Shown here one piece after another: positions 31,004-39,466 of a DNA stretch of 64,000 bases. This DNA comes from Nocardioides sp. Lineage in GTDB: Bacteria; Actinomycetota; Actinomycetes; Propionibacteriales; Nocardioidaceae. The translations under genes were made by a program, and so were the position numbers. Below the pieces are notes generated by a model, which did no database searches, was not told where the DNA came from, and saw only the letters and a list, made by a program, of their open reading frames with translations. Each line of letters begins with the position of its first letter. The stretch's first letter is position 1. The stretch is taken from assembly GCA_002729525.1 (NCBI GenBank), contig PBYI01000042.1:62001-126000 (forward strand), given 5' to 3'.

Positions 31004-33723
31004 CCACGCCCGACCCGTCGACCGGCCCGTCGACCGGACCCGTCGTCAACGGCACGCCGCAGGACGCCGTCCCCGCTCCCGGCCAGTGCCTGCGCACCTA
31101 CCTGCGCGGCACCGGGCACCTCGAGGTGAAGAAGGGCTGCGACGCCGGCGACTGCGGCGCCTGCTCGGTGCTCCTCGACGGGCGCGCGGTGCACTCGTGC
31201 GTCGTCCCGGCCGTGCGCACCGCCGGCCGCGAGGTCACCACCGTCGCCGGCCTCGGCATCCCCGACGACCCGCACCCGGTGCAGCGCTCGTTCGTCGAGG
31301 CGGCCGGTTTCCAGTGCGGCTTCTGCACCGCCGGCTGGGTCGTCACCGCCAGCGAGCACGCCGGGCCGGACGGGTGCGTGGTCGAGGGACGCGACGTGTC
31401 CGACGTCGACCGCGCCTTCAAGGGCAACCTGTGCCGCTGCACCGGCTACCGGTCCATCCGCGACGCCCTCGCCGGGCGCACCAACGTCGAGCGTCCGGCG
31501 GCGGGGGAGCCCTCCTTCGGCCGGTCCGTGCCCGCCCCGGCCGGACCTTGCGTGGTGACCGGCACCGAGCGCTACACGCTCGACGTACCCGACGGCGACA
31601 CCGCGACCCTGCACGCCCGGCTGGTCACCAGCCCGCACCCGCACGCCCGGATCCGCTCGATCGACGTTTCCGCCGCGCTGGCGCTCGACGGCGTCCACCT
31701 CGTGCTCACCCACGCCGACGCCCCCGACGTCCTCTACTCCACCGGGCGGCACGAGAGCCGCCTCGACGACCCCGACGACACCCGGCTCCTCGATGACGTC
31801 GTGCGGTACGTCGGGCAGCGCGTCGCCGTGGTGGTCGCCGAGACCGCCGTGCTCGCCGACCGCGCGACCCGGCTCGTCGAGGTCGACTACGAGGTGCTGC
31901 CCGCGGTCCTCGACCCGGAGGAGGCCCGCCGCCCCGGCGCGCCGCTCGTGCACGGGGAGAAGTCCGCGGCGCTCTCGCGGATCTCCGAGCCGCAGCGCAA
32001 CGTCGTGGCCCAGACCCACGGCGAGGTCGGTGACGTGGACGCCGCACTGGCCGACGCGGCCGTCGTCGTCTCGGGCACCTGGCGCACCGCCCGCGTTCAC
32101 CACGCGGCCCTCGAGACGCACGGCGCCCGCGGCTGGCTCGACGACGACGGCACCCTGGTGCTGCGGACGTCGACCCAGGTGCCGTTCCTGGTGCGCGACG
32201 AGCTCGCGCACGTGCTCGGTCGCGACCCCGCGACGGTCCGGGTCACGACCGGTCGCGTCGGCGGCGGGTTCGGCGGCAAGCAGGAGCTGCTCGTCGAGGA
32301 CGTCGTCGGGCTGGCCGTCCTGCGGCTCGCCGAGGCCGGCGTACGTCGTCCGGTGCAGCTGGAGCTCACCCGCTCGGAGCTGATGGCCGGCACCCCGTGC
32401 CGGCACCCGATGCGGGTCGGGGTCACCCTCGCGGCCGACGCCGACGGCACCCTCACCGCGATGGCGGTCGACGTGCTCAGCGACACCGGTGCTTACGGCA
32501 ACCACGCCCCGGGCGTGCTCTTCCACGGCACGCACGAGTCGATCGCGGCGTACCGCTGCCCGGCGAAGCGGGTCGACGCCGAGGCGGTCTACACCCACCA
32601 CGTGCCGTCCGGCGCGTTCCGCGGCTACGGCCTGGGCCAGGTCGTCTTCGCGATCGAGTCGGCGATCGACGACCTCGCGGCCGCGCTCGACCCGGACCCC
32701 GTCGACGTACGCCGCCGCAACCTGGTCCGCCCCGGCGACCCCTTCGTCGTCAACGCCCCGCCGGCGCCGGGCGACGACCTGGAGTACGGCAGCTACGGCG
32801 CCGACCAGTGCCTCGACCTGGTCGAGCGGGCCCTCGCCGCGCCGCCGCACGACGACGAGCCGGAGGCCCCCGCCGGCTGGGCCGTCGGCACCGGCGTCGC
32901 CGCCGCCATGATCGCGACCGTGCCGCCGCGCGGGCACCACTCCGAGGCCTGGGTGACCGCGCTGCCCGACGGCACCGTCGAGGTCGGCGTCGGCACCGCG
33001 GAGTTCGGCAACGGCACCGCCACCGTGCACGTGCAGGTCGTCGCCGAGGAGCTCGGGGTCGAGCCCGGCCGGGTGCGGCTGGTCACCGGCGACACCGCGA
33101 CGTCCGCGCACGACACCGGCGCCTACGGATCGACGGGCTCGGTCGTGGCGGGCCTCGCCGTCGCCCGGGCGGCGGTCTCGCTGCGCGAGCAGCTCACGGC
33201 GCTCGGGCTCGCGCCGGGCGAGGCGCCGCCCGAGCCGGTCACCGCCGTCGGCACGCACGACGGCACGCCCCGCTCGGTCGCCTTCAACGTGCACGGGTTC
33301 CGGGTCGCCGTCGACCCCGCCACCGGCGAGGTCCGCGTCCTCCGCTCGGTGCAGGCCGCCGACGCCGGAGTGGCGATCAACCCCGAGCAGCTGCGCGGCC
33401 AGATCGAGGGCGGCGTCGCGCAGGGCCTCGGGTCGGCGCTCGCCGAGGAGCTCGTGCTCCGTGACGGCCACCCGCAGGTCACGACGTTCCGCGACTACCG
33501 GGTGCCGCAGATCGGCGACGTGCCCCCGACGCAGGTGCTGCTCGCCGACACCCACGACCGCCTCGGCGTCCGCGGCGCGAAGTCGATGAGCGAGGCGCCG
33601 TACAACCCGGTCGCGCCGGCCCTGGCCAACGCGGTCGCCGATGCCACCGGCGTCCGTCCCCACGAGCTGCCGATGAGCCGCGACCGGCTCTGGCGGCTGC
33701 TGCACCCAGAGGAGAGCGCATGA
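31000..33723 (+). CDS. Xanthine dehydrogenase-like subunit, 2Fe-2S domains fused to molybdopterin domain
   Basis: 907 residues. Plant-type 2Fe-2S ligands Cys47, Cys52, Cys55, Cys67; second cluster Cys106/Cys109 (QCGFCTAGW) and Cys145/Cys147 (NLCRCTGY). The molybdopterin part starts near 180: [37 protein letters not shown], and the C-terminal [13 protein letters not shown] bearing the probable catalytic Glu. FeS and Mo domains in one chain, FAD in another, is not the usual arrangement (FeS+FAD with separate Mo, or three subunits). Oxidises hypoxanthine/xanthine to urate by context; other N-heterocycles are possible. The N-terminal beta strand before the first cluster is short. Overlaps the deaminase start as ATGA. 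Confidence 0.9.
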   Translation: MTTPDPSTGPSTGPVVNGTPQDAVPAPGQCLRTYLRGTGHLEVKKGCDAGDCGACSVLLDGRAVHSCVVPAVRTAGREVTTVAGLGIPDDPHPVQRSFVEAAGFQCGFCTAGWVVTASEHAGPDGCVVEGRDVSDVDRAFKGNLCRCTGYRSIRDALAGRTNVERPAAGEPSFGRSVPAPAGPCVVTGTERYTLDVPDGDTATLHARLVTSPHPHARIRSIDVSAALALDGVHLVLTHADAPDVLYSTGRHESRLDDPDDTRLLDDVVRYVGQRVAVVVAETAVLADRATRLVEVDYEVLPAVLDPEEARRPGAPLVHGEKSAALSRISEPQRNVVAQTHGEVGDVDAALADAAVVVSGTWRTARVHHAALETHGARGWLDDDGTLVLRTSTQVPFLVRDELAHVLGRDPATVRVTTGRVGGGFGGKQELLVEDVVGLAVLRLAEAGVRRPVQLELTRSELMAGTPCRHPMRVGVTLAADADGTLTAMAVDVLSDTGAYGNHAPGVLFHGTHESIAAYRCPAKRVDAEAVYTHHVPSGAFRGYGLGQVVFAIESAIDDLAAALDPDPVDVRRRNLVRPGDPFVVNAPPAPGDDLEYGSYGADQCLDLVERALAAPPHDDEPEAPAGWAVGTGVAAAMIATVPPRGHHSEAWVTALPDGTVEVGVGTAEFGNGTATVHVQVVAEELGVEPGRVRLVTGDTATSAHDTGAYGSTGSVVAGLAVARAAVSLREQLTALGLAPGEAPPEPVTAVGTHDGTPRSVAFNVHGFRVAVDPATGEVRVLRSVQAADAGVAINPEQLRGQIEGGVAQGLGSALAEELVLRDGHPQVTTFRDYRVPQIGDVPPTQVLLADTHDRLGVRGAKSMSEAPYNPVAPALANAVADATGVRPHELPMSRDRLWRLLHPEESA

Positions 33724-34205
33724 CCGACGACCGCTGGCTCGCCCGAGCCGTCGACCTCGCGACCGCCAACGTCGCCGCCGGCGGCGGTCCCTTCGGCGCG
33801 CTCGTCGTGCGCGACGGCGAGGAGGTCTCCACCGGCGTCAACCGGGTCACCCGCGACCTCGACCCGACCGCGCACGCCGAGGTCGTCGCGGTCCGCGAGG
33901 CCTGCCGGGTGCTCGGCGACTTCTCGCTCGCCGGCTGCACCCTCTACACCTCCTGCGAGCCGTGCCCGCTGTGCGTGTCGGCGTCGCTGTGGGCCCGCCT
34001 CGACCGCGTCGTGTACGCCGCCGACCGCGACGACGCCGCCCGCGGCGGCTTCGACGACCGGGCGTTCTACGAGCTCTTCGAGACACCGCGCACTGAGTGG
34101 TCGATGCCGGTGGAGAGCCTGCCCGCCGGCACCGCCCCGACCCCGCTCGTCCCGTTCGCGCCGTTCGAGGCCTGGCTCGCCAAGGCGGACCGCACCCACT
34201 ACTGA
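33720..34205 (+). CDS. guaD: Guanine deaminase (CDA superfamily)
   Basis: 161 residues. Guanine to xanthine. Zinc site: His in [15 protein letters not shown] with the proton-shuttle Glu, and Cys pair in [14 protein letters not shown]-terminal swapped helix region ends KADRTHY, similar to Bacillus GuaD. Cytosine or tRNA deaminases share the fold, but length, neighbours and the C-terminus fit guanine deaminase. Last gene of the pucG operon. Confidence 0.9.
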   Translation: MTDDRWLARAVDLATANVAAGGGPFGALVVRDGEEVSTGVNRVTRDLDPTAHAEVVAVREACRVLGDFSLAGCTLYTSCEPCPLCVSASLWARLDRVVYAADRDDAARGGFDDRAFYELFETPRTEWSMPVESLPAGTAPTPLVPFAPFEAWLAKADRTHY

Positions 34206-34214
34206 CCGCCACCT

Positions 34215-34250
34215 GGATCGACCCGGCTCACGTGTGCGCCGGGTCGATCC
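34215..34250. terminator. Perfect inverted repeat between convergent deaminase genes
   Basis: GGATCGACCCGGC (34215-34227) and GCCGGGTCGATCC (34238-34250): 13 of 13 bp, 10-nt loop. It fills the 49 nt between guaD and the convergent amidohydrolase and ends 4 nt before the latter's stop codon. Likely bidirectional terminator, without T-tract. Confidence 0.75.
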
Positions 34251-34254
34251 GGAG

Positions 34255-35601
34255 TCACGCCTGGGGGCCGTCGGGCCAGAGGCGGCGCGCGCGGCGGGTG
34301 AGCTCGCGGTGCAGCTCGTCGAGGTCGGCGTGCACCAGGTGCCCGTCGCGGACCACCTCGCGGCCGGCGACGAGCACGTGGCGGGCGCGGCGCTCGGGCC
34401 CGAGCACGAGTCCGGCGAGCGGATCGAGCACGTCACCGAGGTCGTCGCCCGGCCACACCACCAGGTCGGCCGGGGCGCCGGGGACGAGCGCGCCGAGGTC
34501 GGGGCGGCCCAGGCAGTCGGCGCCGCCGCGCGTCGCCAGCGCGAGCGCGTCGGCCGGCCCGAACGACGTCGGGTCGAGCGAGCGCTGGCGGGCGAGGGAG
34601 ACGGCCTGCCGCAGCTCGGGCAGCAGCGTGCCTACCTCGTTGGAGGCCACGCCGTCGACCCCGAGCCCGACCGGAGCGCCGGCGTCGACGAGGTCGCGCA
34701 CCCGCGCGATCCCCGACCCGAGCCGGCAGTTCGACGACGGGCAGTGCGCCACGCCCGTGCGGGTCGCGCCGAGCCGGGCGACCTCGTCGTCGGAGAAGTG
34801 GATGCCGTGCGCGAACCACACGTCGGGCGCCACCCAGCCGAGGTCGTCGAGCAGCTCCAGTGGTCGTACGCCGAACCGCTCCAGGCTGTCGCGCTCCTCG
34901 TCGAGGGTCTCGGCCAGGTGGGTGTGCAGTCGCAGCCCGAGCGAGCGGGCCAGCGTCGCCGACTCCGCCATCAGCTCGCGGGTCACCGAGAACGGGCTGC
35001 ACGGGGCGACGGTCAGGGTCACCCACTCGCCGTCGTGGAGCCGGTCGTGCACCGCCACGGTCGAGGCGAGGATCGCGTCGAGGTCCTCGACGACCGAGTC
35101 GGGCGGCAGGCCCCCGCGGCTCTCGCCGAGGTCCATCGACCCGCGCGACAGGTGCAGCCGGATGCCAATGCGCTCCGCGGCCCGCGCGACCGCGTCGAAG
35201 ACCGAGTCGTCGCCGCCCGGCACCAAGTAGGTGTGGTCGGAGGCGGTGGTGCAGCCGGAGAGCGCGAGCTCGGCGAACGCCACCGCGGCCGCGGCCTCGA
35301 CGTCCTCCGGCGTGATCCGCGCCCAGACCGGGTAGAGCGTCCGCAGCCAGCCGAAGAGGGTCTGGTCGACGGCCCAGCCGCGGGTCAGCCACTGCGACAC
35401 GTGGTGGTGGGTGTTGACCAGGCCGGGCGTCACCAGGTCGCCGTCGCAGCGTCGTACGACGTCCGCGGGCGCGACCTCGACGGCGCCCGCCGCCTCGACC
35501 CGACCGTCGACGAGGGCGACGTCGCCACCGTGCCGCGCGCCGCGCAGCCCCAGCCGCTGCGTCGAGCCGGTCCCCCCGGCGGACTCCACCACGGGGTACA
35601 T
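34255..35601 (-). CDS. 8-oxoguanine deaminase-like amidohydrolase
   Basis: 448 residues. Metal-dependent amidohydrolase of the AtzA/TrzN/8-oxoguanine deaminase group: NTHHHVSQWLTRG (metal His pair), HTHLAETLDEE, HGIHFSD and GLGVDGVASNE (metal Asp). The NTHHH motif and length match bacterial 8-oxoguanine deaminases, which give urate directly. S-adenosylhomocysteine or other aminohydrolase specificities share the scaffold, so substrate is inferred from context. Start ATG at 35601; no clear Shine-Dalgarno, and an AACCGGTT palindrome lies 3 nt upstream (35604-35611). Confidence 0.83.
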   Translation of the reverse strand: MYPVVESAGGTGSTQRLGLRGARHGGDVALVDGRVEAAGAVEVAPADVVRRCDGDLVTPGLVNTHHHVSQWLTRGWAVDQTLFGWLRTLYPVWARITPEDVEAAAAVAFAELALSGCTTASDHTYLVPGGDDSVFDAVARAAERIGIRLHLSRGSMDLGESRGGLPPDSVVEDLDAILASTVAVHDRLHDGEWVTLTVAPCSPFSVTRELMAESATLARSLGLRLHTHLAETLDEERDSLERFGVRPLELLDDLGWVAPDVWFAHGIHFSDDEVARLGATRTGVAHCPSSNCRLGSGIARVRDLVDAGAPVGLGVDGVASNEVGTLLPELRQAVSLARQRSLDPTSFGPADALALATRGGADCLGRPDLGALVPGAPADLVVWPGDDLGDVLDPLAGLVLGPERRARHVLVAGREVVRDGHLVHADLDELHRELTRRARRLWPDGPQA

Positions 35602-35681
35602 CAAACCGGTTCGGACTGGCCCGCAGAGGGGAGGGTGACCCGCGGTACGCGCTGCACCCTCCGGACCAGCGCGGATGCCAC

Positions 35682-35687
35682 TAGGTT
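35682..35687 (+). promoter_or_regulatory. Candidate -10 of the FHA-ABC gene
   Basis: TAGGTT in the 131-nt divergent region, 45 nt before the GTG at 35733, which has its own GAGGAAGGA ribosome-binding site. No good -35. Confidence 0.4.
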
Positions 35688-35732
35688 GATCGCCGACCGC
35701 CCGCCGCGCCGGGCCGCCGAGGAAGGAATCCC

Positions 35733-38150
35733 GTGACCCCGACCCCCGCCCCGCGTCTGCGCGTCGTGGTCGACGGCCGCCCGTCCGAGCACGACGCCGA
35801 CCGGGTGGTGCTCGGTCGTGACCTCGCCTGCGACGTGGTGGTGGCTGACCCGCGGGTGTCGCGGCGCCACGTCGTGCTGCAGCGACGGGCCGACGGGTGG
35901 TGGCTGAGCGACGAGAGCAGCAGCGGCACGTGGGTCGACGGCGCCCGGACCGGCACCCGTCCGCTGCCCGGGCCGGTGGTCGTGGCGCTCGGCGACGTCG
36001 CCGGGATCCGGGTGGAGCTCGCCCCGCTCCCCGCGCGTGCCCCGGCCCCCGCGCCCGCCGCGGCGCCCGTCGGGGCGGCACCCCGCGTCGTACCGCCCGG
36101 GCAGCTGGGCCCCGGCCACACCCTCGTCCCGCAGGGCGCCGTGCCCGGCGCGACCGTCACGATCGGTCGCGAGCTCGGCAACGACGTGGTGCTCGACGAC
36201 CCCCTCGTCTCGCGCCGTCACGCGCTGCTCCACCTGGCCACGCCGACGGCGCCGGCCCGCCTGGTCGACCTGCGCAGCTTCAACGGCACCTTCGTCGACG
36301 GCCGCCGGGTCCAGGGCGAGGTGTCGCTGCACCCGGGGACGGAGGTCGTGCTCGGGCACCAGGCGTTCCGGTGGGACGGCCAGCAGCTGGTCCGCGCCGT
36401 CACCCGCCAGGACCTCACCCTGCGCGCCGAGGGTCTCTCGGTCGTCGTCGACGACGGCCGCAAGCGGCTGCTGGAGAACGTCTCGCTCGCGCTCGAGCCC
36501 GGCTCGCTGACCGCCGTCATCGGCCCGTCCGGAGCCGGCAAGTCGACCCTGCTCGGTGCCCTGACCGGGCTCCGGCCCGCCACCCACGGCCGGGTCGTCT
36601 GGCAGGGCCACGACCTCTACCGCCACTACGACCAGCTGCGCCACCAGGTCGGCCTGGTCCCGCAGCAGGACATCCTGCACCCGCAGCTGCAGGTCCGGCA
36701 GGCCCTGGGGTACGCCGCGGAGCTGCGGCTGTCGCCCGACACCGACGCCGGTGAGCGTCGCCGTCGCGTCGACGCCGTGGCCTCCCGCCTGGGCCTGTCC
36801 GAGCGGATGGACAACCGGATCGGCACCCAGCTCTCGGGAGGCCAGCGCAAGCGGGTGTCGATCGCGACCGAGCTGCTCACCGCCCCGCCGCTGCTCTTCC
36901 TCGACGAGCCGACGTCGGGCCTCGACCCGGGGCTCGACCTGGAGGTGATGCGGCAGCTGCGCACGCTCGCCGACGACGGCCGGGTGGTGGTCGTGGTGAC
37001 CCACTCGGTGCTCGCCCTCGACGTGTGCGACGACGTCTGCGTGCTCGCGCCCGGTGGCCGGGTGGCCTACCTCGGACCGCCCGCGGGCGTGCTCGCCCAC
37101 TTCGGGGTGGCGAGCTACCCCGAGGTCTTCGACCTGCTCGACGAGCCCGACCTGTGGCAGCGGATCCCCCGCCCGGCCGTGCCGGACACCGGGTCCCTGC
37201 CCGCGACCGCCGCGCCCGTCCCGCCGGTGCCGCCGCGCTCGGTCGGACGACAGCTCGGCACGCTGGTCCGCCGCAACGCCGCCGTCGTGCTCGCCGACCG
37301 CCTGCTGCTGACCATGCTGCTCGCGCTCCCGCTCGTGCTCGGCGGCCTCTCCCGCCTGGTCCCGGGCTCCCACGGACTGTCCCTCGACGCCGGCCGGAGC
37401 TGTCCGCAGCGCCCCGGCGCCGACGTCACCGCCCTGGGCGGCGGCACCTGCGAGGTCGTCGACCGGGCGACCGGCGCCGTGAGCAGGGTCGACGCGCTGT
37501 TCGACGTGGGCGAGCCGCTCCAGCGGATCACCGTGCTGGTCGTCGCCGCCTGCCTGATGGGCGTGGCGCTCACGATCCGCGAGCTCGTGGGGGAGCGGCC
37601 GGTCTTCCGCCGCGAGTACGCCGTCGGCCTCTCGCCGGGCGTCTACCTCGCCAGCAAGGTGCTGGTGCTCGGCAGCGCCGCGTTCGTGCAGGGCCTCGTC
37701 GTCACCCTCATCGCCACGGTCGGGCTGCCCGGCGCAGACGGTCGCCTCGGCACGCTGCGGGTGGCGGTCGTGATCGGCCTGCTCACTCTCGTCATGGCGG
37801 TCACCGGTCTCGCGCTCTCGGCGGTCGTCACCAGCACCGAGCAGACGATGCCGGCGCTGGTCGGCGTGATCATGGTCCAGCTGGTGCTGTCGGGTGCCCT
37901 GTTCCAGGTGCACGCCCGGCCGCTGCTCGAGCAGGTCGCCTGGCTGGCCCCGGCCCGCTGGGCATACGCCGCCTCGGCCGGCGCCATGGGGCTCGACAGG
38001 ATCCCCGACCCCCGGTTCTCCGGCGACACGGTCGCATCGGCCGGCGCCGGCGCGGCGCTCGGGTCGCTGGTCGCGATCGGTCTCCTCGGGGTGCTGACGC
38101 TGGCGGCGGCGTACGTGCTCGTACGCCGCAGCGCCACCCGCCCGGAGTGA
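35733..38150 (+). CDS. Double-FHA ABC transporter, ATPase fused to permease
   Basis: 805 residues, same domain order as Rv1747 of M. tuberculosis. FHA-1 at about 10-95 (VVLGRDLACDVVVADPRVSR), Pro/Ala linker, FHA-2 at about 130-220 (IGRELGNDVVLDDPLVSRRH, SFNGTFVDG). ABC ATPase at about 235-460: Walker A GPSGAGKST, signature LSGGQRKRVS, Walker B LLFLDEPTSGLDP and a switch His in VVTHS. ABC2-type membrane domain with about six helices at 510-800. FHA domains bind phospho-Thr, so the pump is probably controlled by a Ser/Thr kinase. Substrate unknown; Rv1747 is linked to export of cell-envelope glycolipids. Start GTG with a strong ribosome-binding site. Confidence 0.93.
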   Translation: MTPTPAPRLRVVVDGRPSEHDADRVVLGRDLACDVVVADPRVSRRHVVLQRRADGWWLSDESSSGTWVDGARTGTRPLPGPVVVALGDVAGIRVELAPLPARAPAPAPAAAPVGAAPRVVPPGQLGPGHTLVPQGAVPGATVTIGRELGNDVVLDDPLVSRRHALLHLATPTAPARLVDLRSFNGTFVDGRRVQGEVSLHPGTEVVLGHQAFRWDGQQLVRAVTRQDLTLRAEGLSVVVDDGRKRLLENVSLALEPGSLTAVIGPSGAGKSTLLGALTGLRPATHGRVVWQGHDLYRHYDQLRHQVGLVPQQDILHPQLQVRQALGYAAELRLSPDTDAGERRRRVDAVASRLGLSERMDNRIGTQLSGGQRKRVSIATELLTAPPLLFLDEPTSGLDPGLDLEVMRQLRTLADDGRVVVVVTHSVLALDVCDDVCVLAPGGRVAYLGPPAGVLAHFGVASYPEVFDLLDEPDLWQRIPRPAVPDTGSLPATAAPVPPVPPRSVGRQLGTLVRRNAAVVLADRLLLTMLLALPLVLGGLSRLVPGSHGLSLDAGRSCPQRPGADVTALGGGTCEVVDRATGAVSRVDALFDVGEPLQRITVLVVAACLMGVALTIRELVGERPVFRREYAVGLSPGVYLASKVLVLGSAAFVQGLVVTLIATVGLPGADGRLGTLRVAVVIGLLTLVMAVTGLALSAVVTSTEQTMPALVGVIMVQLVLSGALFQVHARPLLEQVAWLAPARWAYAASAGAMGLDRIPDPRFSGDTVASAGAGAALGSLVAIGLLGVLTLAAAYVLVRRSATRPE

Positions 38151-38201
38151 GTGGCCCGGGCGCGCCGGAACAAGCCGTCCGGGCACGGCGTTCCACCGTC
38201 G

Positions 38202-39263
38202 ATGAGCGACACCACTGACACCCGTGCCCTGACCCTGTCGGTGCTCGACCTGGTCCCCGTCCGGTCGGACCAGACGTCGTCCGACGCGCTCGCCGCGACC
38301 GTCGGGCTGGCCCGCGCGGCCGACGACCTCGGCTACCACCGCTACTGGCTGGCCGAGCACCACAACATGCCGGCCGTGGCGGCGACCAACCCGCCCGTCC
38401 TCATCGCGACGATCGCCGGCGCCACCCGCCGGATCCGCGTCGGCAGCGGCGGCGTGATGCTGCCCAACCACGCGCCACTGGTCGTCGCCGAGCAGTTCTC
38501 GCTGCTCGAGGCCGCCTTCCCCGGCCGGGTCGACCTCGGCCTGGGGCGAGCGCCCGGGACCGACCAGATCACCGCGTGGGCCCTGCGCCACGGAGCGGGT
38601 GGCGTGACCGACGACGCCGCCGAGCGGTTCCCCGACCACGTCGACGAGGTGCGCGCGATGATGTCGCCCGACGGCGTCGGGGTCGCGCTGCGCGGCAGCA
38701 CGCACCCGCTGCGCGCCACCCCGCGCGCCGCGTCCGTGCCCGACGTCTGGCTGCTCGGGTCCTCCGACTTCTCCGCGCGCCTCGCGGCCTCCCGCGGGAT
38801 GCCGTACGTGTTCGCGCACCACTTCTCCGGCCAGGGCACCGCCGAGGCGCTGGAGCTCTACCGCTCGCAGTTCGTGCCCTCGCCCGAGCTCGACGCCCCG
38901 CGCACCTTCCTCACCGTCAACGTGGTCGTCGCCGACACGACCGAGGAGGCGCGGCGCCTGGCCGAGCCGCAGCTGCGCACGATGCTGGCGCTGCGCACCG
39001 GCCAGCCCCTCACCGCCCTCGGGCTGGTGGAGGAGATCGAGAAGTCCGAGCTCGCCGAGCAGCACCGGAGCCTCGTCGGGGCGATGGCCGCCCGGTGGGT
39101 CATCGGCGACCCGGCCTCCGCACGCGCCGACCTCGCGCGCCTCGCGGCGACGTACGGCGTCGACGAGGTGATGGTGAACCCCGTCGCGAGCGCCTGGACC
39201 GGCACCGACCCCCGCCGCTCGCCGGCGCGCGAGGAGACGCTTCGGCTGCTCGTCGAGGGCTGA
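38202..39263 (+). CDS. Luciferase-like flavin monooxygenase, MsnO8 type
   Basis: 353 residues. TIM-barrel LLM-class oxidoreductase: LSVLDLVPVRSDQTSSDAL at the N-terminus, YWLAEHHNMPAVA, GSGGVMLPNHAPLVVAEQ and GRVDLGLGRAPGTD are typical. ATG at 38202 is preferred because the family begins at the LSVLD strand; a GTG at 38151, directly after the transporter stop, would add 17 residues rich in Arg. Lies 51 nt after the ABC gene in the same direction. Needs FMNH2 from a separate reductase; substrate unknown. Confidence 0.88.
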   Translation: MSDTTDTRALTLSVLDLVPVRSDQTSSDALAATVGLARAADDLGYHRYWLAEHHNMPAVAATNPPVLIATIAGATRRIRVGSGGVMLPNHAPLVVAEQFSLLEAAFPGRVDLGLGRAPGTDQITAWALRHGAGGVTDDAAERFPDHVDEVRAMMSPDGVGVALRGSTHPLRATPRAASVPDVWLLGSSDFSARLAASRGMPYVFAHHFSGQGTAEALELYRSQFVPSPELDAPRTFLTVNVVVADTTEEARRLAEPQLRTMLALRTGQPLTALGLVEEIEKSELAEQHRSLVGAMAARWVIGDPASARADLARLAATYGVDEVMVNPVASAWTGTDPRRSPAREETLRLLVEG

Positions 39264-39336
39264 CCCCGGCCGTCGGACCCCTCCCACGGTCGCGGACTCC
39301 CTGCCCCGCACCGGCAAGCAACCGCCAGGAACGGCG

Positions 39337-39357
39337 CGGAATTCGGACGATTCCGAA
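39337..39357. promoter_or_regulatory. Inverted repeat upstream of XRE-HEAT gene 3
   Basis: TTCGGA (39342-39347) and TCCGAA (39352-39357) around CGAT, nested with CGGAAT/ATTCCG. It lies about 100 nt upstream of the -10 box of the third XRE-HEAT gene and 74 nt after the monooxygenase gene. It could be an operator. The rest of 39264-39454 shows no gene. Confidence 0.35.
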
Positions 39358-39454
39358 CAGGTGGTCCAGACCGGCATGACCCCGTGCATGACACAGGAGT
39401 TACTCAGTCAGACGGGTGTCTGCCGAAAGATTCCCGGCTGTCGGCGCGAGCATT

Positions 39455-39460
39455 TACGTT
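39455..39460 (+). promoter_or_regulatory. -10 box of leaderless promoter, XRE-HEAT gene 3
   Basis: TACGTT, identical to paralog 1, then 6 nt (acgcgg) and the GTG at 39467. GAAAGA lies 24 nt upstream, in the position of the A-rich elements of the other two. Confidence 0.6.
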
Positions 39461-39466
39461 ACGCGG

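Noticed and set aside
29527..33705. A 1392-codon open frame on the minus strand opposite the amidohydrolase and XDH genes
   Set aside because: It is the antisense shadow of GC-rich codons; the product is low-complexity Arg/Gly/Val-rich, while the plus strand holds complete, recognisable enzymes.
34215..34250. The 13-bp inverted repeat as a phage or element attachment site
   Set aside because: It lies exactly between two convergent stop codons and occurs once; a bidirectional terminator explains it.
35601..39389. A 1262-codon minus-strand open frame opposite the FHA-ABC and monooxygenase genes
   Set aside because: Compositional shadow with His/Arg/Gly-rich nonsense; plus-strand genes are clear.
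39416..39466. Earlier ATG for XRE-HEAT paralog 3
   Set aside because: Neither paralog has matching residues, and the -10 box would lie inside the extra coding segment.
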